This document shows, one piece after another, positions 35,034 to 44,642 of a stretch of DNA of 46,335 nucleotides; positions within the stretch are counted from its first letter, which is position 1, and each line of letters starts with the position of its first letter. The notes beneath the pieces are model-generated. The model was given only the letters and a program-made list of their open reading frames with translations, ran no database searches and was not told the DNA's origin. The stretch is from Aquariibacter sp964433315. Its GTDB lineage: Bacteria > Pseudomonadota > Gammaproteobacteria > Burkholderiales > Burkholderiaceae_C. The stretch spans positions 1-46,335 of the forward strand of contig CAYSQO010000010.1 in NCBI GenBank assembly GCA_964433315.1. The letters run 5' to 3'. A program made the translations under genes and the position numbers.

Positions 35034-36893
35034 TCAGTCTCGCACAGCGGCTTCGCCGCCCTGGGCCTGCAGGGCCCACATGCGCGCGTAGACCCCGCCC
35101 CGGGCCAGCAGCTCGGCATGGCGGCCGCGCTCGACGATGCGGCCGGCCTCCAGCACCAGGATCTGGTCGGCCTCGACCACGGTCGAGAGGCGGTGGGCGA
35201 TGACCAGCGCCGTCTTGCCGCGGGCCGCGGCGCGCAGCTCGGCCTGGATCGCGCGCTCGTTGGCGGAGTCGAGGGCCGAGGTGGCCTCGTCGAAGATCAC
35301 GATCGGCGGATCCTTCAGCAGCATGCGGGCGATGGCCACGCGCTGCTTCTCGCCGCCACTGAGCTTGAGGCCGCGCTCGCCCACCCGCGTGGCGTAGCCG
35401 GCCGGCGTGCCGGCGATGAAGTCGTGGATGTGCGCGGCGCGGGCCACCGCCTCGATCTCGGCCTGCGGCGCCCCGGGGCGGCCGTAGGCGATGTTGTAGG
35501 CCACCGTGTCGTTGAACAGCACGGTGTCCTGCGGAACGATGCCGATGGCCCGGCGCAGGCTGGCCTGGGTGAGCTGGCGCAGGTCGCGGCCGTCCAGGGT
35601 GATGCGGCCGCCCTGCACGTCGTAGAAGCGGTAGAGCAGCCGGGCCAGCGTGCTCTTGCCCGCCCCCGAGGGGCCGACCACCGCCACCGTGTGGCCGGCC
35701 GGAACCTCGAAGCTCAGGCCCCGCAACACCGGCCGGCCGGGCGCGCCGGGGCGGCCGGGGTCGTAGGCGAAGTGCACGTCCTCGAAGGCCAGGGCCGGGG
35801 GCGGGCCGCCGGGCGGGCGGCTCAGCTCGAGCGCCCCGGGGGCGTCCTGGATCTCGCGCTCGCGTTCGAGCAGCAGGAACATCTTGTCCAGGTCGGTCAG
35901 CGCCTGCTTGATCTCGCGGTAGATCACGCCGAGGAAGTTCAGCGGAATGTAGAGCTGGATCATGAAGGCATTGATCATCACCAGATCGCCCAGGCTGAGC
36001 CGACCCGAGACCACGCCCTCGGTCGCGCGCCACAGCATCGCGATCAGCGCCGCGGCGATCAGCAGCTGCTGGCCAGTATTGAGGATCGACAGCGTCGACT
36101 GCGAGCGCAGCCGCGCGCGCCGCAGGTCCTCCAGGCTGGCCTCGTAGCGGCGGGCCTCGTGGGCCTCGTTGCTGAAGACCTTGACCGTCTCGTAGTTCAG
36201 CAGCGAATCGATGGCCTGGGTGTGCGCGCTCGAATCCAGCTCGTTGAGCTTGCGGCGGTATTTCGTCCGCCACTCGGTCACGAGCACGGTGAAGACGATG
36301 TAGGCGACGAGCGCCGCCAGGGTGATCAGCACGAAGCCGGCGTCGAACTGCGTGCCCAGGATGGCCAGCACCAGGCCCACCTCGACCAGGGTCGGCACGA
36401 TGCTGTAGAGCGAGTAGCTCACCAGCGACTGCACGGCCCGGGTGCCGCGCTCGATGTCGCGCGTCATGCCGCCGGTCTGGCGCTCCAGGTGGAAGCGCAG
36501 GCTCAGGGCATGCAGGTGCTCGAAGACCTGCAGCGCGATGGAGCGCGCCGCACCCTCGCTGGCCTTGGCGAAGACCAGGTCGCGCAGCTCGGTGAACAGC
36601 GAGGTCGACAGCCGCAGCCCGCCATAGGCCAGCAGCAGGCCCACCGGCACCACCAGCACCGCGCGTGGATCGCCGGCCGGCAGGGACAGGCTGTCGACCA
36701 GCTGCTTGAGCAGCAGCGGCACGCCGACGTTGGCGGCCTTGGCGCCGATCAGGCAGGCCAGGGCCAGCAGCACGCGGACGCGGTACTGCCAGAAGTAGGG
36801 CAGCAGGCGACCGAGGGTCGCCCAGTCCGAGCGGGCGCTCCGGGCCGCCGCCGGTCCGGGCGGCGCCGAGGCCGGGGATTCGTGGGCACGCAT
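35034..36893 (-). CDS. Atm1/HMT1-type ABC exporter
   Basis: This 619-residue half-transporter has an N-terminal six-helix exporter domain (about 30-330) and a C-terminal nucleotide-binding domain. Walker A GPSGAGKST (about 406-414), signature LSGGEKQRVAIAR (about 510) and Walker B IVIFDEATSALD (about 530-541) are present. The segment RQTGGMTRDIERGTRAV in the membrane domain and the NYETVKVFSNE motif mark the ABCB7/Atm1/HMT1 branch. These proteins export glutathione-linked or heavy-metal/sulfur compounds. The ATG at 36893 is used; an in-frame TTG 9 bp upstream is less likely. It is divergent from the thioesterase gene. Confidence 0.92.
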   Translation of the reverse strand: MRAHESPASAPPGPAAARSARSDWATLGRLLPYFWQYRVRVLLALACLIGAKAANVGVPLLLKQLVDSLSLPAGDPRAVLVVPVGLLLAYGGLRLSTSLFTELRDLVFAKASEGAARSIALQVFEHLHALSLRFHLERQTGGMTRDIERGTRAVQSLVSYSLYSIVPTLVEVGLVLAILGTQFDAGFVLITLAALVAYIVFTVLVTEWRTKYRRKLNELDSSAHTQAIDSLLNYETVKVFSNEAHEARRYEASLEDLRRARLRSQSTLSILNTGQQLLIAAALIAMLWRATEGVVSGRLSLGDLVMINAFMIQLYIPLNFLGVIYREIKQALTDLDKMFLLLEREREIQDAPGALELSRPPGGPPPALAFEDVHFAYDPGRPGAPGRPVLRGLSFEVPAGHTVAVVGPSGAGKSTLARLLYRFYDVQGGRITLDGRDLRQLTQASLRRAIGIVPQDTVLFNDTVAYNIAYGRPGAPQAEIEAVARAAHIHDFIAGTPAGYATRVGERGLKLSGGEKQRVAIARMLLKDPPIVIFDEATSALDSANERAIQAELRAAARGKTALVIAHRLSTVVEADQILVLEAGRIVERGRHAELLARGGVYARMWALQAQGGEAAVRD

Positions 36894-36967
36894 ACTCGAC
36901 AATCCAGAAGGGGTCGGGCGCGGAGTGTCGCCGCAGGCCCCTGCCGACCGCCCCTTCCCCGACGCCC

Positions 36968-37435
36968 ATGATCGAAGACCCGTCCGCCAAGCGCCCCAAC
37001 CCCGTCTCCGAGCTGAGCACGCTGCCGACGGACCAGACGCCGGTGCTGCGCGTGCTGCCCATGCCGGCCGACGCCAATGGCAACGGCGACATCTTCGGCG
37101 GCTGGATCATGTCCCAGGTCGACCTGGCCGGTGCCGTGCTCTCGGCCCGGCTGGCGCGCGGACGGATCGCGACCATCGCGGTCAAGGAGTTCGTGTTCCG
37201 CCACGCGGTCTCGGTCGGCGACCTGCTGAGCCTCTACGCCAGCGTGGTGCGGGTCGGCAACAGCTCGATCACGGTGGCGGTCGAGGTCTATGCCGAGCGC
37301 AACCCGGCCGAGCCCATCGTGGTGAAGGTGACCGAGGCCCAGCTCACCTACGTGGCCATCGACCGCCAGGGTCAGCCGCGGCCCATCCCGCGGCCGCTGC
37401 CGGCCGACATCCCGCTGCCGCCCGGCACCGTCTGA
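36968..37435 (+). CDS. Acyl-CoA thioesterase, YciA-like hot-dog fold
   Basis: This 155-residue single hot-dog domain protein hydrolyses acyl-CoA thioesters. The family segment NANGNGDIFGGWIMSQVDLAG-type (about 36-56) contains the catalytic-site Asp, then VKEFVFRHAVSVGDLLSLYASVV and VTEAQLTYVAID follow. Hexameric YciA enzymes act on a broad range of CoA esters. It converges on msrQ with 7 bp between stops. Confidence 0.9.
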   Translation: MIEDPSAKRPNPVSELSTLPTDQTPVLRVLPMPADANGNGDIFGGWIMSQVDLAGAVLSARLARGRIATIAVKEFVFRHAVSVGDLLSLYASVVRVGNSSITVAVEVYAERNPAEPIVVKVTEAQLTYVAIDRQGQPRPIPRPLPADIPLPPGTV

Positions 37436-38064
37436 ACCCGGCTCAGGCGCGGCGCCAGCGGTCCGCCAGGCCCCGCAGGCGCCAGCCCAGCAGCAGGACG
37501 ATCACGACGGCGTAGACCGCGACCTCGGCAAAGTCCCGCTTGCCCGCGCGCATCCAGAAGAAGTGCAGCAGGGCCAGGCCGGCCACCACGTACACGGCAC
37601 GGTGCAGGCGCTTCCAGCGCGCGGCGCCCAGGCGCCGGATCGCGGCGTTGAAGGACGTGGCCGCCAGCGGCGTCAGCAGCAGCAGGGCCAGGAAGCCGAC
37701 CAGGATGAAGGGACGCTTGAGGAGGTCCTTCCCCAAGGCGGCCGGGTCCAGGCCCATGTCCAGCCAGGCGTAGGCGCTCAGGTGCAGCAGCGCGTAGAAG
37801 TAGACAAACAGCCCCAGCGTGCGGCGCCAGCGCGCCAGGGCCGGCAGGCCCAGGGCCTCGCGCAAGGGCGTGACGGCCAGGGTCAGGCAGAGCATGCGCA
37901 GCGTCCAGTCGCCGGTCTGGCGGATCAGGGCCTCGGCCGGGTTGGCGCCCAGGGCATCGGCCACGGCCCCCCAGACCAGCCCGGCCAGCGGCCCCAGGCC
38001 CAGCAGCACCAGCAGCGGCTGGACCAGCGGATGCAGCAGCAGCGGCCGGCGCGGCCGCCGCGGC

Positions 38065-39072
<1,008 letters not shown>

Positions 39073-39203
39073 GGCGGGGGCTCCTGGCAGGCTGAGGCGG
39101 GATGGGCATGGGTCGCCTCCCGCCGCCCCACCTTACAGCCCGCCGCCCGACCGGGCCGGCGTGCGGGCTTGCACTCGCCCGGCCCGCCGCGCCGCGGACC
39201 GGA

Positions 39204-40592
39204 TCACAGCTCGCCGTAGCTGTGCAGGCCGCTGAGGAACATGTTCACGCCGAGGAAGGCGAAGGTCGTGATGACCAGACCAACCAGCGCCCACCAGGCC
39301 GCCACCGTGCCGCGCAGGCCCTTCATCAGGCGCATGTGCAGCCAGGCGGCGTAGTTCAGCCAGACGATCAGCGCCCAGGTCTCCTTCGGGTCCCAGGACC
39401 AGTAGCCGCCCCAGGCCTCGGCGGCCCACAGCGCGCCCAGCACGGTGGCGATGGTGAAGAAGGCGAAGCCGACCGCGATGGCCTTGTACATCACGTCATC
39501 GAGCAGCTCCAGGCTCGGCAGCCGGTCCACGATGGCCCGGCGCAGCACGAGGGTGAGGCCGCAGAACAGGCCGACGCCGACCACCATCCGCAGGCTCTTG
39601 CCCAGCGCAGCCTCGACCTGCGGCGACACGCCGCCGAGCTGCTGGAAGCCCAGCAGCACCAGCGTCAGGCCGATCGGCACGTAGACGAAGGCGTTGCGCA
39701 GCGCGGCCGGCGAGGCGCTCTTGAGCAGGTAGGCCCAGGCCACCATGGCCGACAGCGCGAAGGTGCCGTAGCCGACGAAATTGGCCGGCACGTGCACCTT
39801 CATCCACCAGCTCTGCAGGGCCGGCACCAGCGGCTGGATCTGCTGCGCCTCGCGGCTGACTGTGTACCAGAGCAGGAAGCCGACCGCCGCGCTGACGATC
39901 AGCATGACGAAGGCCCCGAGCGAGCGCACCGAGGCCTCGCCGTGGACCGCACCGCCCTCGCGGGCCCGGCCAAGGTAGAGCGACTCGAAGTAGAGGTGGA
40001 AGACCGCCGTCAGCCAGGCGAACAGCACGAAGACCTCGTAGAGGTTGCTCACCGGGATGTGGCCCACGTCGGGGGCGATCTGGTGGCTCTCGTACCAGCG
40101 GACCATGGTGCCGATCAGGGCCATGGCCACCCCGCCCCACGCGAAGCCGCTGCCCAGCCGCTCGGCGGTCTGCGCACGGCCGCGGCCGAGCAGGCCGACC
40201 CAATAGAACAGGGTGCTCAGCCAGAACAGCACGCCCATCCACAGGATCGCGCTCTGGCTGGCCAGGAAGTACTTCAGCAGCAGCTTGTTCTGGCCCGCGT
40301 CGAGGTCGGCGCCGAAGCCGTCGCCGAGCTGCGCGTACAGGCCAATGGCCAGCAGGCTGGCCGCGCCCACCCCGAGCATCAGCGTGCGCAGCGGGCCCCA
40401 GAACCAGCCCAGCGCGATGGCCGACGGCACCGCGCCGAGCAGGATGCCGCGCTCGTAGCCGTCCATGCTGGCGCCGTAGCGGTGCCAGGCATAGCCGGCG
40501 CCCAGCACGATCAGCAGGGCGAAGAGCCAGTCGTAGGCCGAGCGCCGGGCCAGCAGGCCGGGCGATTCAAGACGCATCGTGGTCGTGTTCAT
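39204..40592 (-). CDS. ccsB: Cytochrome c maturation protein CcsB/ResC (CcsA-like haem handler)
   Basis: This 462-residue polytopic membrane protein carries the WWD haem-handling signature AEAWGGYWSWDPKETWALIV (about 391-410) and flanking conserved histidines, in the c-type cytochrome biogenesis System II. It works with ResB to move haem to the periplasm and attach it to apocytochromes. Its ATG overlaps the resB stop (ATGA). The likely clients include PetC and the dihaem cytochrome c nearby. The N-terminal ~130 residues contain extra helices. Confidence 0.93.
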   Translation of the reverse strand: MNTTTMRLESPGLLARRSAYDWLFALLIVLGAGYAWHRYGASMDGYERGILLGAVPSAIALGWFWGPLRTLMLGVGAASLLAIGLYAQLGDGFGADLDAGQNKLLLKYFLASQSAILWMGVLFWLSTLFYWVGLLGRGRAQTAERLGSGFAWGGVAMALIGTMVRWYESHQIAPDVGHIPVSNLYEVFVLFAWLTAVFHLYFESLYLGRAREGGAVHGEASVRSLGAFVMLIVSAAVGFLLWYTVSREAQQIQPLVPALQSWWMKVHVPANFVGYGTFALSAMVAWAYLLKSASPAALRNAFVYVPIGLTLVLLGFQQLGGVSPQVEAALGKSLRMVVGVGLFCGLTLVLRRAIVDRLPSLELLDDVMYKAIAVGFAFFTIATVLGALWAAEAWGGYWSWDPKETWALIVWLNYAAWLHMRLMKGLRGTVAAWWALVGLVITTFAFLGVNMFLSGLHSYGEL

Positions 40593-42760
40593 GCGGGACG
40601 CTCCTCGCCGCGCGGGGCCGCCAGCAGGGCGGTGCGCAGCTGTTCGAATTCACGGTCGGTGTCCAGGGTCTGGCGGGTCGAGGACAGGGCCGCGCTCAGG
40701 CGCGTGCGGCCCGCGCCGGCCTCCTCCAGCCAGATCCAGAGCCGGCGCTCGCGGATGTAGAGCATCGCGAACACGCCGAGGATCAGCAAGGCGCAGCCGA
40801 GGTAGACCAGGGTCTTGCCCGGGGCCCGGGTGACCTGGAAGACGCTGGCCTGGACTTGCTCGAAGTTCTCCAGCGTCAGCAGCACCGGCGCGGGGAAAAA
40901 GGCCACGTCGGACAGGGCGATCAGGGACTGGCTCATGAAGGCCTGCAGCGTCTCGTCCAGGGCCAGCGGCTTGAGGCCGTCGGCCGCACGGGCCTGCTGC
41001 AGCAGCTCGAGCAGGCTGCCGTTGAGGATGCGCAGCAGCACTTCCGAGGTGCGCTCGCGCTCGCTCTCGGGCACGTTGCGCTCCAGGAAGGCCGAGAGGG
41101 CCAGCAGGCCGGCCGGGGGCGGCCCCTCGGGGGCGGCGGCGCCCGGCGGGTCGATGCGTTCGGCCCCCGCGAAGATGCCCAGCGTGCGCAGCGCCGAGGC
41201 CCGCAGCGCCTCGCGCATCTCGGGGCGCTCCTCGGGCGTGGCGCGCTCGACATAGCGCGTGGCCGCAGCCTGCCGGCGGGCGGGATCGCGCAGCGCGGCC
41301 TGCAGCCGCATCCAGTCGCCCAGGCCGCCGTCGGCGTCGACGGGGATGCGCAGGTAGCGGAAGTTCTCGTTCGGGTTGTCGCGCACGCCCGCCAGGAAGA
41401 CGCGCTGGCCGTCGAGATCCACCGGAAGCATGTAGTTGTTGAACTCGCGCGCCTGGCCCGCGGCATCGCGCAGCTTGTAGCTGAAGGACGGGCCGATGTT
41501 GCGCAGCGTGCGCTCGCCGGGCGCCTTCGCGCCCGAACCCAGATGGCGCTGCACGCTGTCGACCAGATCGACCTTGCGCACGTCCACGGCTGCGGCATCG
41601 GCCGCGCCGGGCCGGGCGACGTTCTCGACGTTGATGGTGCGCAGGCCGGTGAATTCCAGGCCCAGCTTCTCGCCGGAGCCGGCCTCGCTGAGCTGGGTGC
41701 GGCCGCCGACGGCGCCCTGGATGGCGAAGGGCTGTCCGCCCTTGAGCGGCCAGGCCTTGAACTGCAGGCGCGAGCCGCCGTCCTCGAAGCTGGACTGGTA
41801 GATCGCAATGCCGTGGCTCTCGGCCGGATGGTTCACGCGGATGGTTTCCTCGCGGACCTCGCCGCTGGCGCGGTCGCGGATCAGCACCTGGCTCGAGAAC
41901 AGCTTGGGCATGCCGGTCTCGTAGTAGTCGACGACGAACTTCTTCAGCTCGATCTCGAAGGGCAGGGGCTGCAGCACGATGCCGTCGGCCAGGTTCAGCA
42001 CGGCGACGCCGGCGCGCTGGCCCTCGCCGACGAAGAGCGAGCCGCGGAAAGTCGGGTTGGCCGGGCTCAGCACATGCTCGGGCGGCACCGTGCTGAGCGC
42101 CCCGTCGCCGCGGTAGGCCTGCTTGCCGCCCAGGGCCATCTGGGCCTGCACGATCAGGTCGCCGTCGAACAGGCCGCCGATGCAGATCAGCACGATCGCG
42201 CCATGCGCGGCGAGATAGCCGAGCTTGTTGACCGCCCCCTGGCGGGCCGCGACCATCACGCCGCCGGGCTGGCCGGGCCGGGCCTCGCGCAGGTCCAGCT
42301 TGTAGCGCCAGCCGCGGCCGGCGATCAGGCCGGTCACGCGCTGCAGCGCCGCCTCCTGCGGCTCGTCGAGCTCGCCCTCGCCGCGGTGCGGGAAGGCCTT
42401 CAGGGCACTGGCGCGCACCTGCTCCTTGTAGCTGCGCAGGTCGACCAGGATCTTGGGCGCATTGCGGAAGATGCACAGGCTGGTGGAGATCACCAGGAAG
42501 GCCAGGATCACCAGGAACCACCAGGCGCTGTACACGTTGTACAGGCCCAGGCGGCCGAAGAGCTCGGCCCAGAAGGGGCCGAACTGGTTGACGTAGTTGG
42601 CGCCCGGCTCGCGCTGGGTGATGACCGTGCCGATGACCGAGGCGATGCAGATCACCGTCAGCAGCGCGATCGCGAAGCGCATCGAGGACAGCACCTCGAC
42701 CGCCTCACGCAGCAGGCGTGAGCGGGAATTCAGGGCGAGGCCGGTGGTGCTGACGGACAT
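40589..42760 (-). CDS. resB: ResB-like cytochrome c biogenesis protein
   Basis: This 723-residue ResB/Ccs1 protein has about four membrane segments: three near the N-terminus (about 28-50, 78-98 and 180-200) and one near residue 660. A large periplasmic domain lies between the third and fourth. Family motifs include LTVICIASVIGTVITQ, YSAWWFLVILAFLVISTSLCI and NHPAESHGIAIYQSSFEDGG. It pairs with CcsB to form the System II synthetase. The length is typical of betaproteobacterial members, which are longer than Bacillus ResB. It is the first gene of the resB-ccsB unit. Confidence 0.94.
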   Translation of the reverse strand: MSVSTTGLALNSRSRLLREAVEVLSSMRFAIALLTVICIASVIGTVITQREPGANYVNQFGPFWAELFGRLGLYNVYSAWWFLVILAFLVISTSLCIFRNAPKILVDLRSYKEQVRASALKAFPHRGEGELDEPQEAALQRVTGLIAGRGWRYKLDLREARPGQPGGVMVAARQGAVNKLGYLAAHGAIVLICIGGLFDGDLIVQAQMALGGKQAYRGDGALSTVPPEHVLSPANPTFRGSLFVGEGQRAGVAVLNLADGIVLQPLPFEIELKKFVVDYYETGMPKLFSSQVLIRDRASGEVREETIRVNHPAESHGIAIYQSSFEDGGSRLQFKAWPLKGGQPFAIQGAVGGRTQLSEAGSGEKLGLEFTGLRTINVENVARPGAADAAAVDVRKVDLVDSVQRHLGSGAKAPGERTLRNIGPSFSYKLRDAAGQAREFNNYMLPVDLDGQRVFLAGVRDNPNENFRYLRIPVDADGGLGDWMRLQAALRDPARRQAAATRYVERATPEERPEMREALRASALRTLGIFAGAERIDPPGAAAPEGPPPAGLLALSAFLERNVPESERERTSEVLLRILNGSLLELLQQARAADGLKPLALDETLQAFMSQSLIALSDVAFFPAPVLLTLENFEQVQASVFQVTRAPGKTLVYLGCALLILGVFAMLYIRERRLWIWLEEAGAGRTRLSAALSSTRQTLDTDREFEQLRTALLAAPRGEERPA

Positions 42761-43034
42761 GGCACGGGAGACGGAAGGCGGCGAGGTGCGGAGCCCGGGC
42801 CGGGCGGCGCGGCCCGCAGAGCCGCTGGCAGAGCCGGGGCCGCGGAGAAAGTTCAGTGCAAGCCGGCGAGCGTATCAGCGCCGGCTGAAGCCCGACTGAG
42901 CCGGGGAGATGGCCGGGAAGCCCACCCTGGCAGCCCGGCGCGCCCCAGACGGAACGACCCGGTGACGCGCTCAGGCGGCACCGGGTCGGGGGTCACGCGC
43001 AGGCGGGTGCCGGCTTGCGCCCGGCACCAGCGGT
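42761..43034. other. Intergenic region between cytochrome c gene and resB, with two hairpins
   Basis: This 274-bp region lies between two minus-strand genes. Two perfect 8-bp stems are visible: 42957-42964 with 42979-42986, and 43006-43013 with 43021-43028. The second lies just after the cytochrome c stop and may terminate its transcript, though no T-run follows. The resB promoter should lie in the remainder, but I cannot place it. No small gene is convincing. Confidence 0.45.
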
Positions 43035-43649
43035 TCAGTGGAGGCCGGCGATGTAGTCGGCGACGGCCTGGATCTCGCCGTCGTTCATCCGCTTGGCGAT
43101 GGCGCTCATCTGCGCGTTGTTCTTGCGGACGCCGTCGCGGAAGCCCAGCAGCTGGGCGCCGGTGTAGTCGGCGTGCTGGCCGGCCAGGCGCGGATAGACC
43201 GAGGGGATGCCGGCGCCGCTCGGGCTGTGGCAGCCCGCGCAGGCCGGCACCGACTTGGCGGGGATGCCGCCGCGGTAGATGGACTCGCCGAGGGCGACGG
43301 TGTCCTTCTTCTTGGCCGCGCCCGGCTTGGCGGTCTTGCTGGCGTAGAAGGCCGCGACATTGCGCATGTCCTCGTCGCTCAGTGCCGAGGCGAAGCCCTG
43401 CATCACGGCGTTGGCGCGCTGGCCCGACTTGAAGCCCTGCAGCTGGCGCACCAGGTATTCGGGGTGCTGGCCCTGCAGGATGGGGTAGGCCGGGGCGCCG
43501 CGGCCCCCGTCGGCGGCGTGGCAGGCCACGCAGGTCTGGGCGATGGCCTCGCCCTTCTTCAGGTCGGCCTTGACCGGGGCCTGGGGGGTCTCGGCAAGGG
43601 CGGGCGCAGCCAGCGCGGCCGCCAGCAGCAGGGTCAGGACGGACTTCAT
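43035..43649 (-). CDS. Dihaem cytochrome c4-like protein
   Basis: This 204-residue periplasmic protein has signal peptide 1-19 (ALA cleavage). Two class I cytochrome c domains each carry one haem motif: CVACH (40-44) and CAGCH (137-141). Met83 (AVMQGFA) is a likely axial ligand of haem 1. Met181 or Met188 would serve haem 2. The repeated GQHPEYLVRQLQGFKSGQR and GQHADYTGAQLLGFRDGVR segments confirm the internal duplication. Cytochrome c4 carries electrons between bc1 and terminal oxidases. It is divergent from engB and next to the ResB/CcsB genes. Confidence 0.9.
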   Translation of the reverse strand: MKSVLTLLLAAALAAPALAETPQAPVKADLKKGEAIAQTCVACHAADGGRGAPAYPILQGQHPEYLVRQLQGFKSGQRANAVMQGFASALSDEDMRNVAAFYASKTAKPGAAKKKDTVALGESIYRGGIPAKSVPACAGCHSPSGAGIPSVYPRLAGQHADYTGAQLLGFRDGVRKNNAQMSAIAKRMNDGEIQAVADYIAGLH

Positions 43650-43754
43650 GGGTGGAGGCTGGAGTGGACAGGAAGAACGGAGGAAACCGCGGCCCCGAGG
43701 GACCTGCCCCGACCGACGCTTGAAGCCGGGGCGACTCGGGAAAACACTCGATTT

Positions 43755-43760
43755 TACAAT
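43755..43760 (+). promoter_or_regulatory. -10 element upstream of engB
   Basis: TACAAT (5/6 match to TATAAT) sits in an A/T-rich patch (43741-43760) and ends 5 bp before the engB ATG. No good -35 is seen at 16-18 bp. Transcription from it would begin at or near the start codon. Confidence 0.45.
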
Positions 43761-43765
43761 GCCGG

Positions 43766-44626
43766 ATGACCGCGCCCCTGACACCTGTTGCATCCCCCTC
43801 AGCAAGCGCCCTGCGCACCGCCCTGGCCTGGACGCACACCGCGCGCTTCCTGACCACCGCGGCCCGCCTGGACCAGCTGCCCACCAGCCTGCTGCCCGAG
43901 ATCGCCTTCGTCGGCCGCAGCAATGCCGGCAAGTCGACGGCGATCAACACCCTCGCCCAGCAGCGGCGCCTGGCCTTCGCCTCGAAGACGCCGGGCCGCA
44001 CGCAGCACATCAACCTGTTCTCGGTCGGCCCCAAGGATGCGCCCGAGGCCCTGTTCGCCGACCTGCCCGGCTACGGCTATGCCGCCGTCGAGCGCCAGGC
44101 CAAGCTGCGCTGGCAGCAGGTGATGGCCGACTACCTGGCCCAGCGCCGCAACCTCGCGGGCGTCGTGCTGCTGGTGGATCCACGGCTGGGCCTGACGGAC
44201 CTGGACCACCGCCTGCTCGACTTCGTGCGGCCGCGCATCGCGGTCGGCGAGGTCAAGCTGATGGTTGTGCTGACCAAGACCGACAAGCTCAACCGCGCCG
44301 AATCCAGCCGCGCGCTGGCGGTCGCGCAGGAGGCCCTGGCCGACTACGTGACCGAGGACGCGGACGTGGGCCTGCTGCTGTTCTCCGCCCTGAAGCGGGT
44401 CGGGGTGGAGGACCTGGCCGACAGCCTGCGCAGCTGGGCCGACGAAAGCCGCAGCCGCTGGGCCGCCGCCGTGGCCGGCGCACCGGAAGCGACGGCGGAG
44501 GGCGCCGCGGAGGCTGAAGGCGCAGCCCCCGCCCCCGAGGAGGCCGCGCCTGCCCCGCTCCCCGGCGCCGACCTCGCCCCCGCCGCAGGCGAGTCGCCGT
44601 CCGCCCCGCAGCCGCCGGCCCCGTGA
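43766..44626 (+). CDS. engB: Ribosome biogenesis GTPase EngB (YihA)
   Basis: This 286-residue TRAFAC-class GTPase is needed for large ribosomal subunit assembly. The G motifs are intact: G1 GRSNAGKST (50-58), the KTPGRTQ switch (74-80), G3 DLPGYG (99-104), G4 TKTD (170-173) and G5 SALK (207-210). The core ends near 230. A tail of about 55 residues rich in Ala, Glu and Pro follows, making the protein longer than the usual ~200-220. It is divergent from the cytochrome c gene and converges on the patatin gene with a 16-bp gap. Confidence 0.95.
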   Translation: MTAPLTPVASPSASALRTALAWTHTARFLTTAARLDQLPTSLLPEIAFVGRSNAGKSTAINTLAQQRRLAFASKTPGRTQHINLFSVGPKDAPEALFADLPGYGYAAVERQAKLRWQQVMADYLAQRRNLAGVVLLVDPRLGLTDLDHRLLDFVRPRIAVGEVKLMVVLTKTDKLNRAESSRALAVAQEALADYVTEDADVGLLLFSALKRVGVEDLADSLRSWADESRSRWAAAVAGAPEATAEGAAEAEGAAPAPEEAAPAPLPGADLAPAAGESPSAPQPPAP

Positions 44627-44642
44627 GCCCGCCGGGTCTCGC

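Noticed and set aside
34293..36971. Long plus-strand frame across yaeQ and the ABC exporter
   Set aside because: It overlaps two well-conserved genes in the opposite direction and has no recognisable domain.
42761..43034. Small protein gene between the cytochrome c gene and resB
   Set aside because: Frames through this region run into neighbouring genes in the wrong phase, with no ribosome site and no motif.
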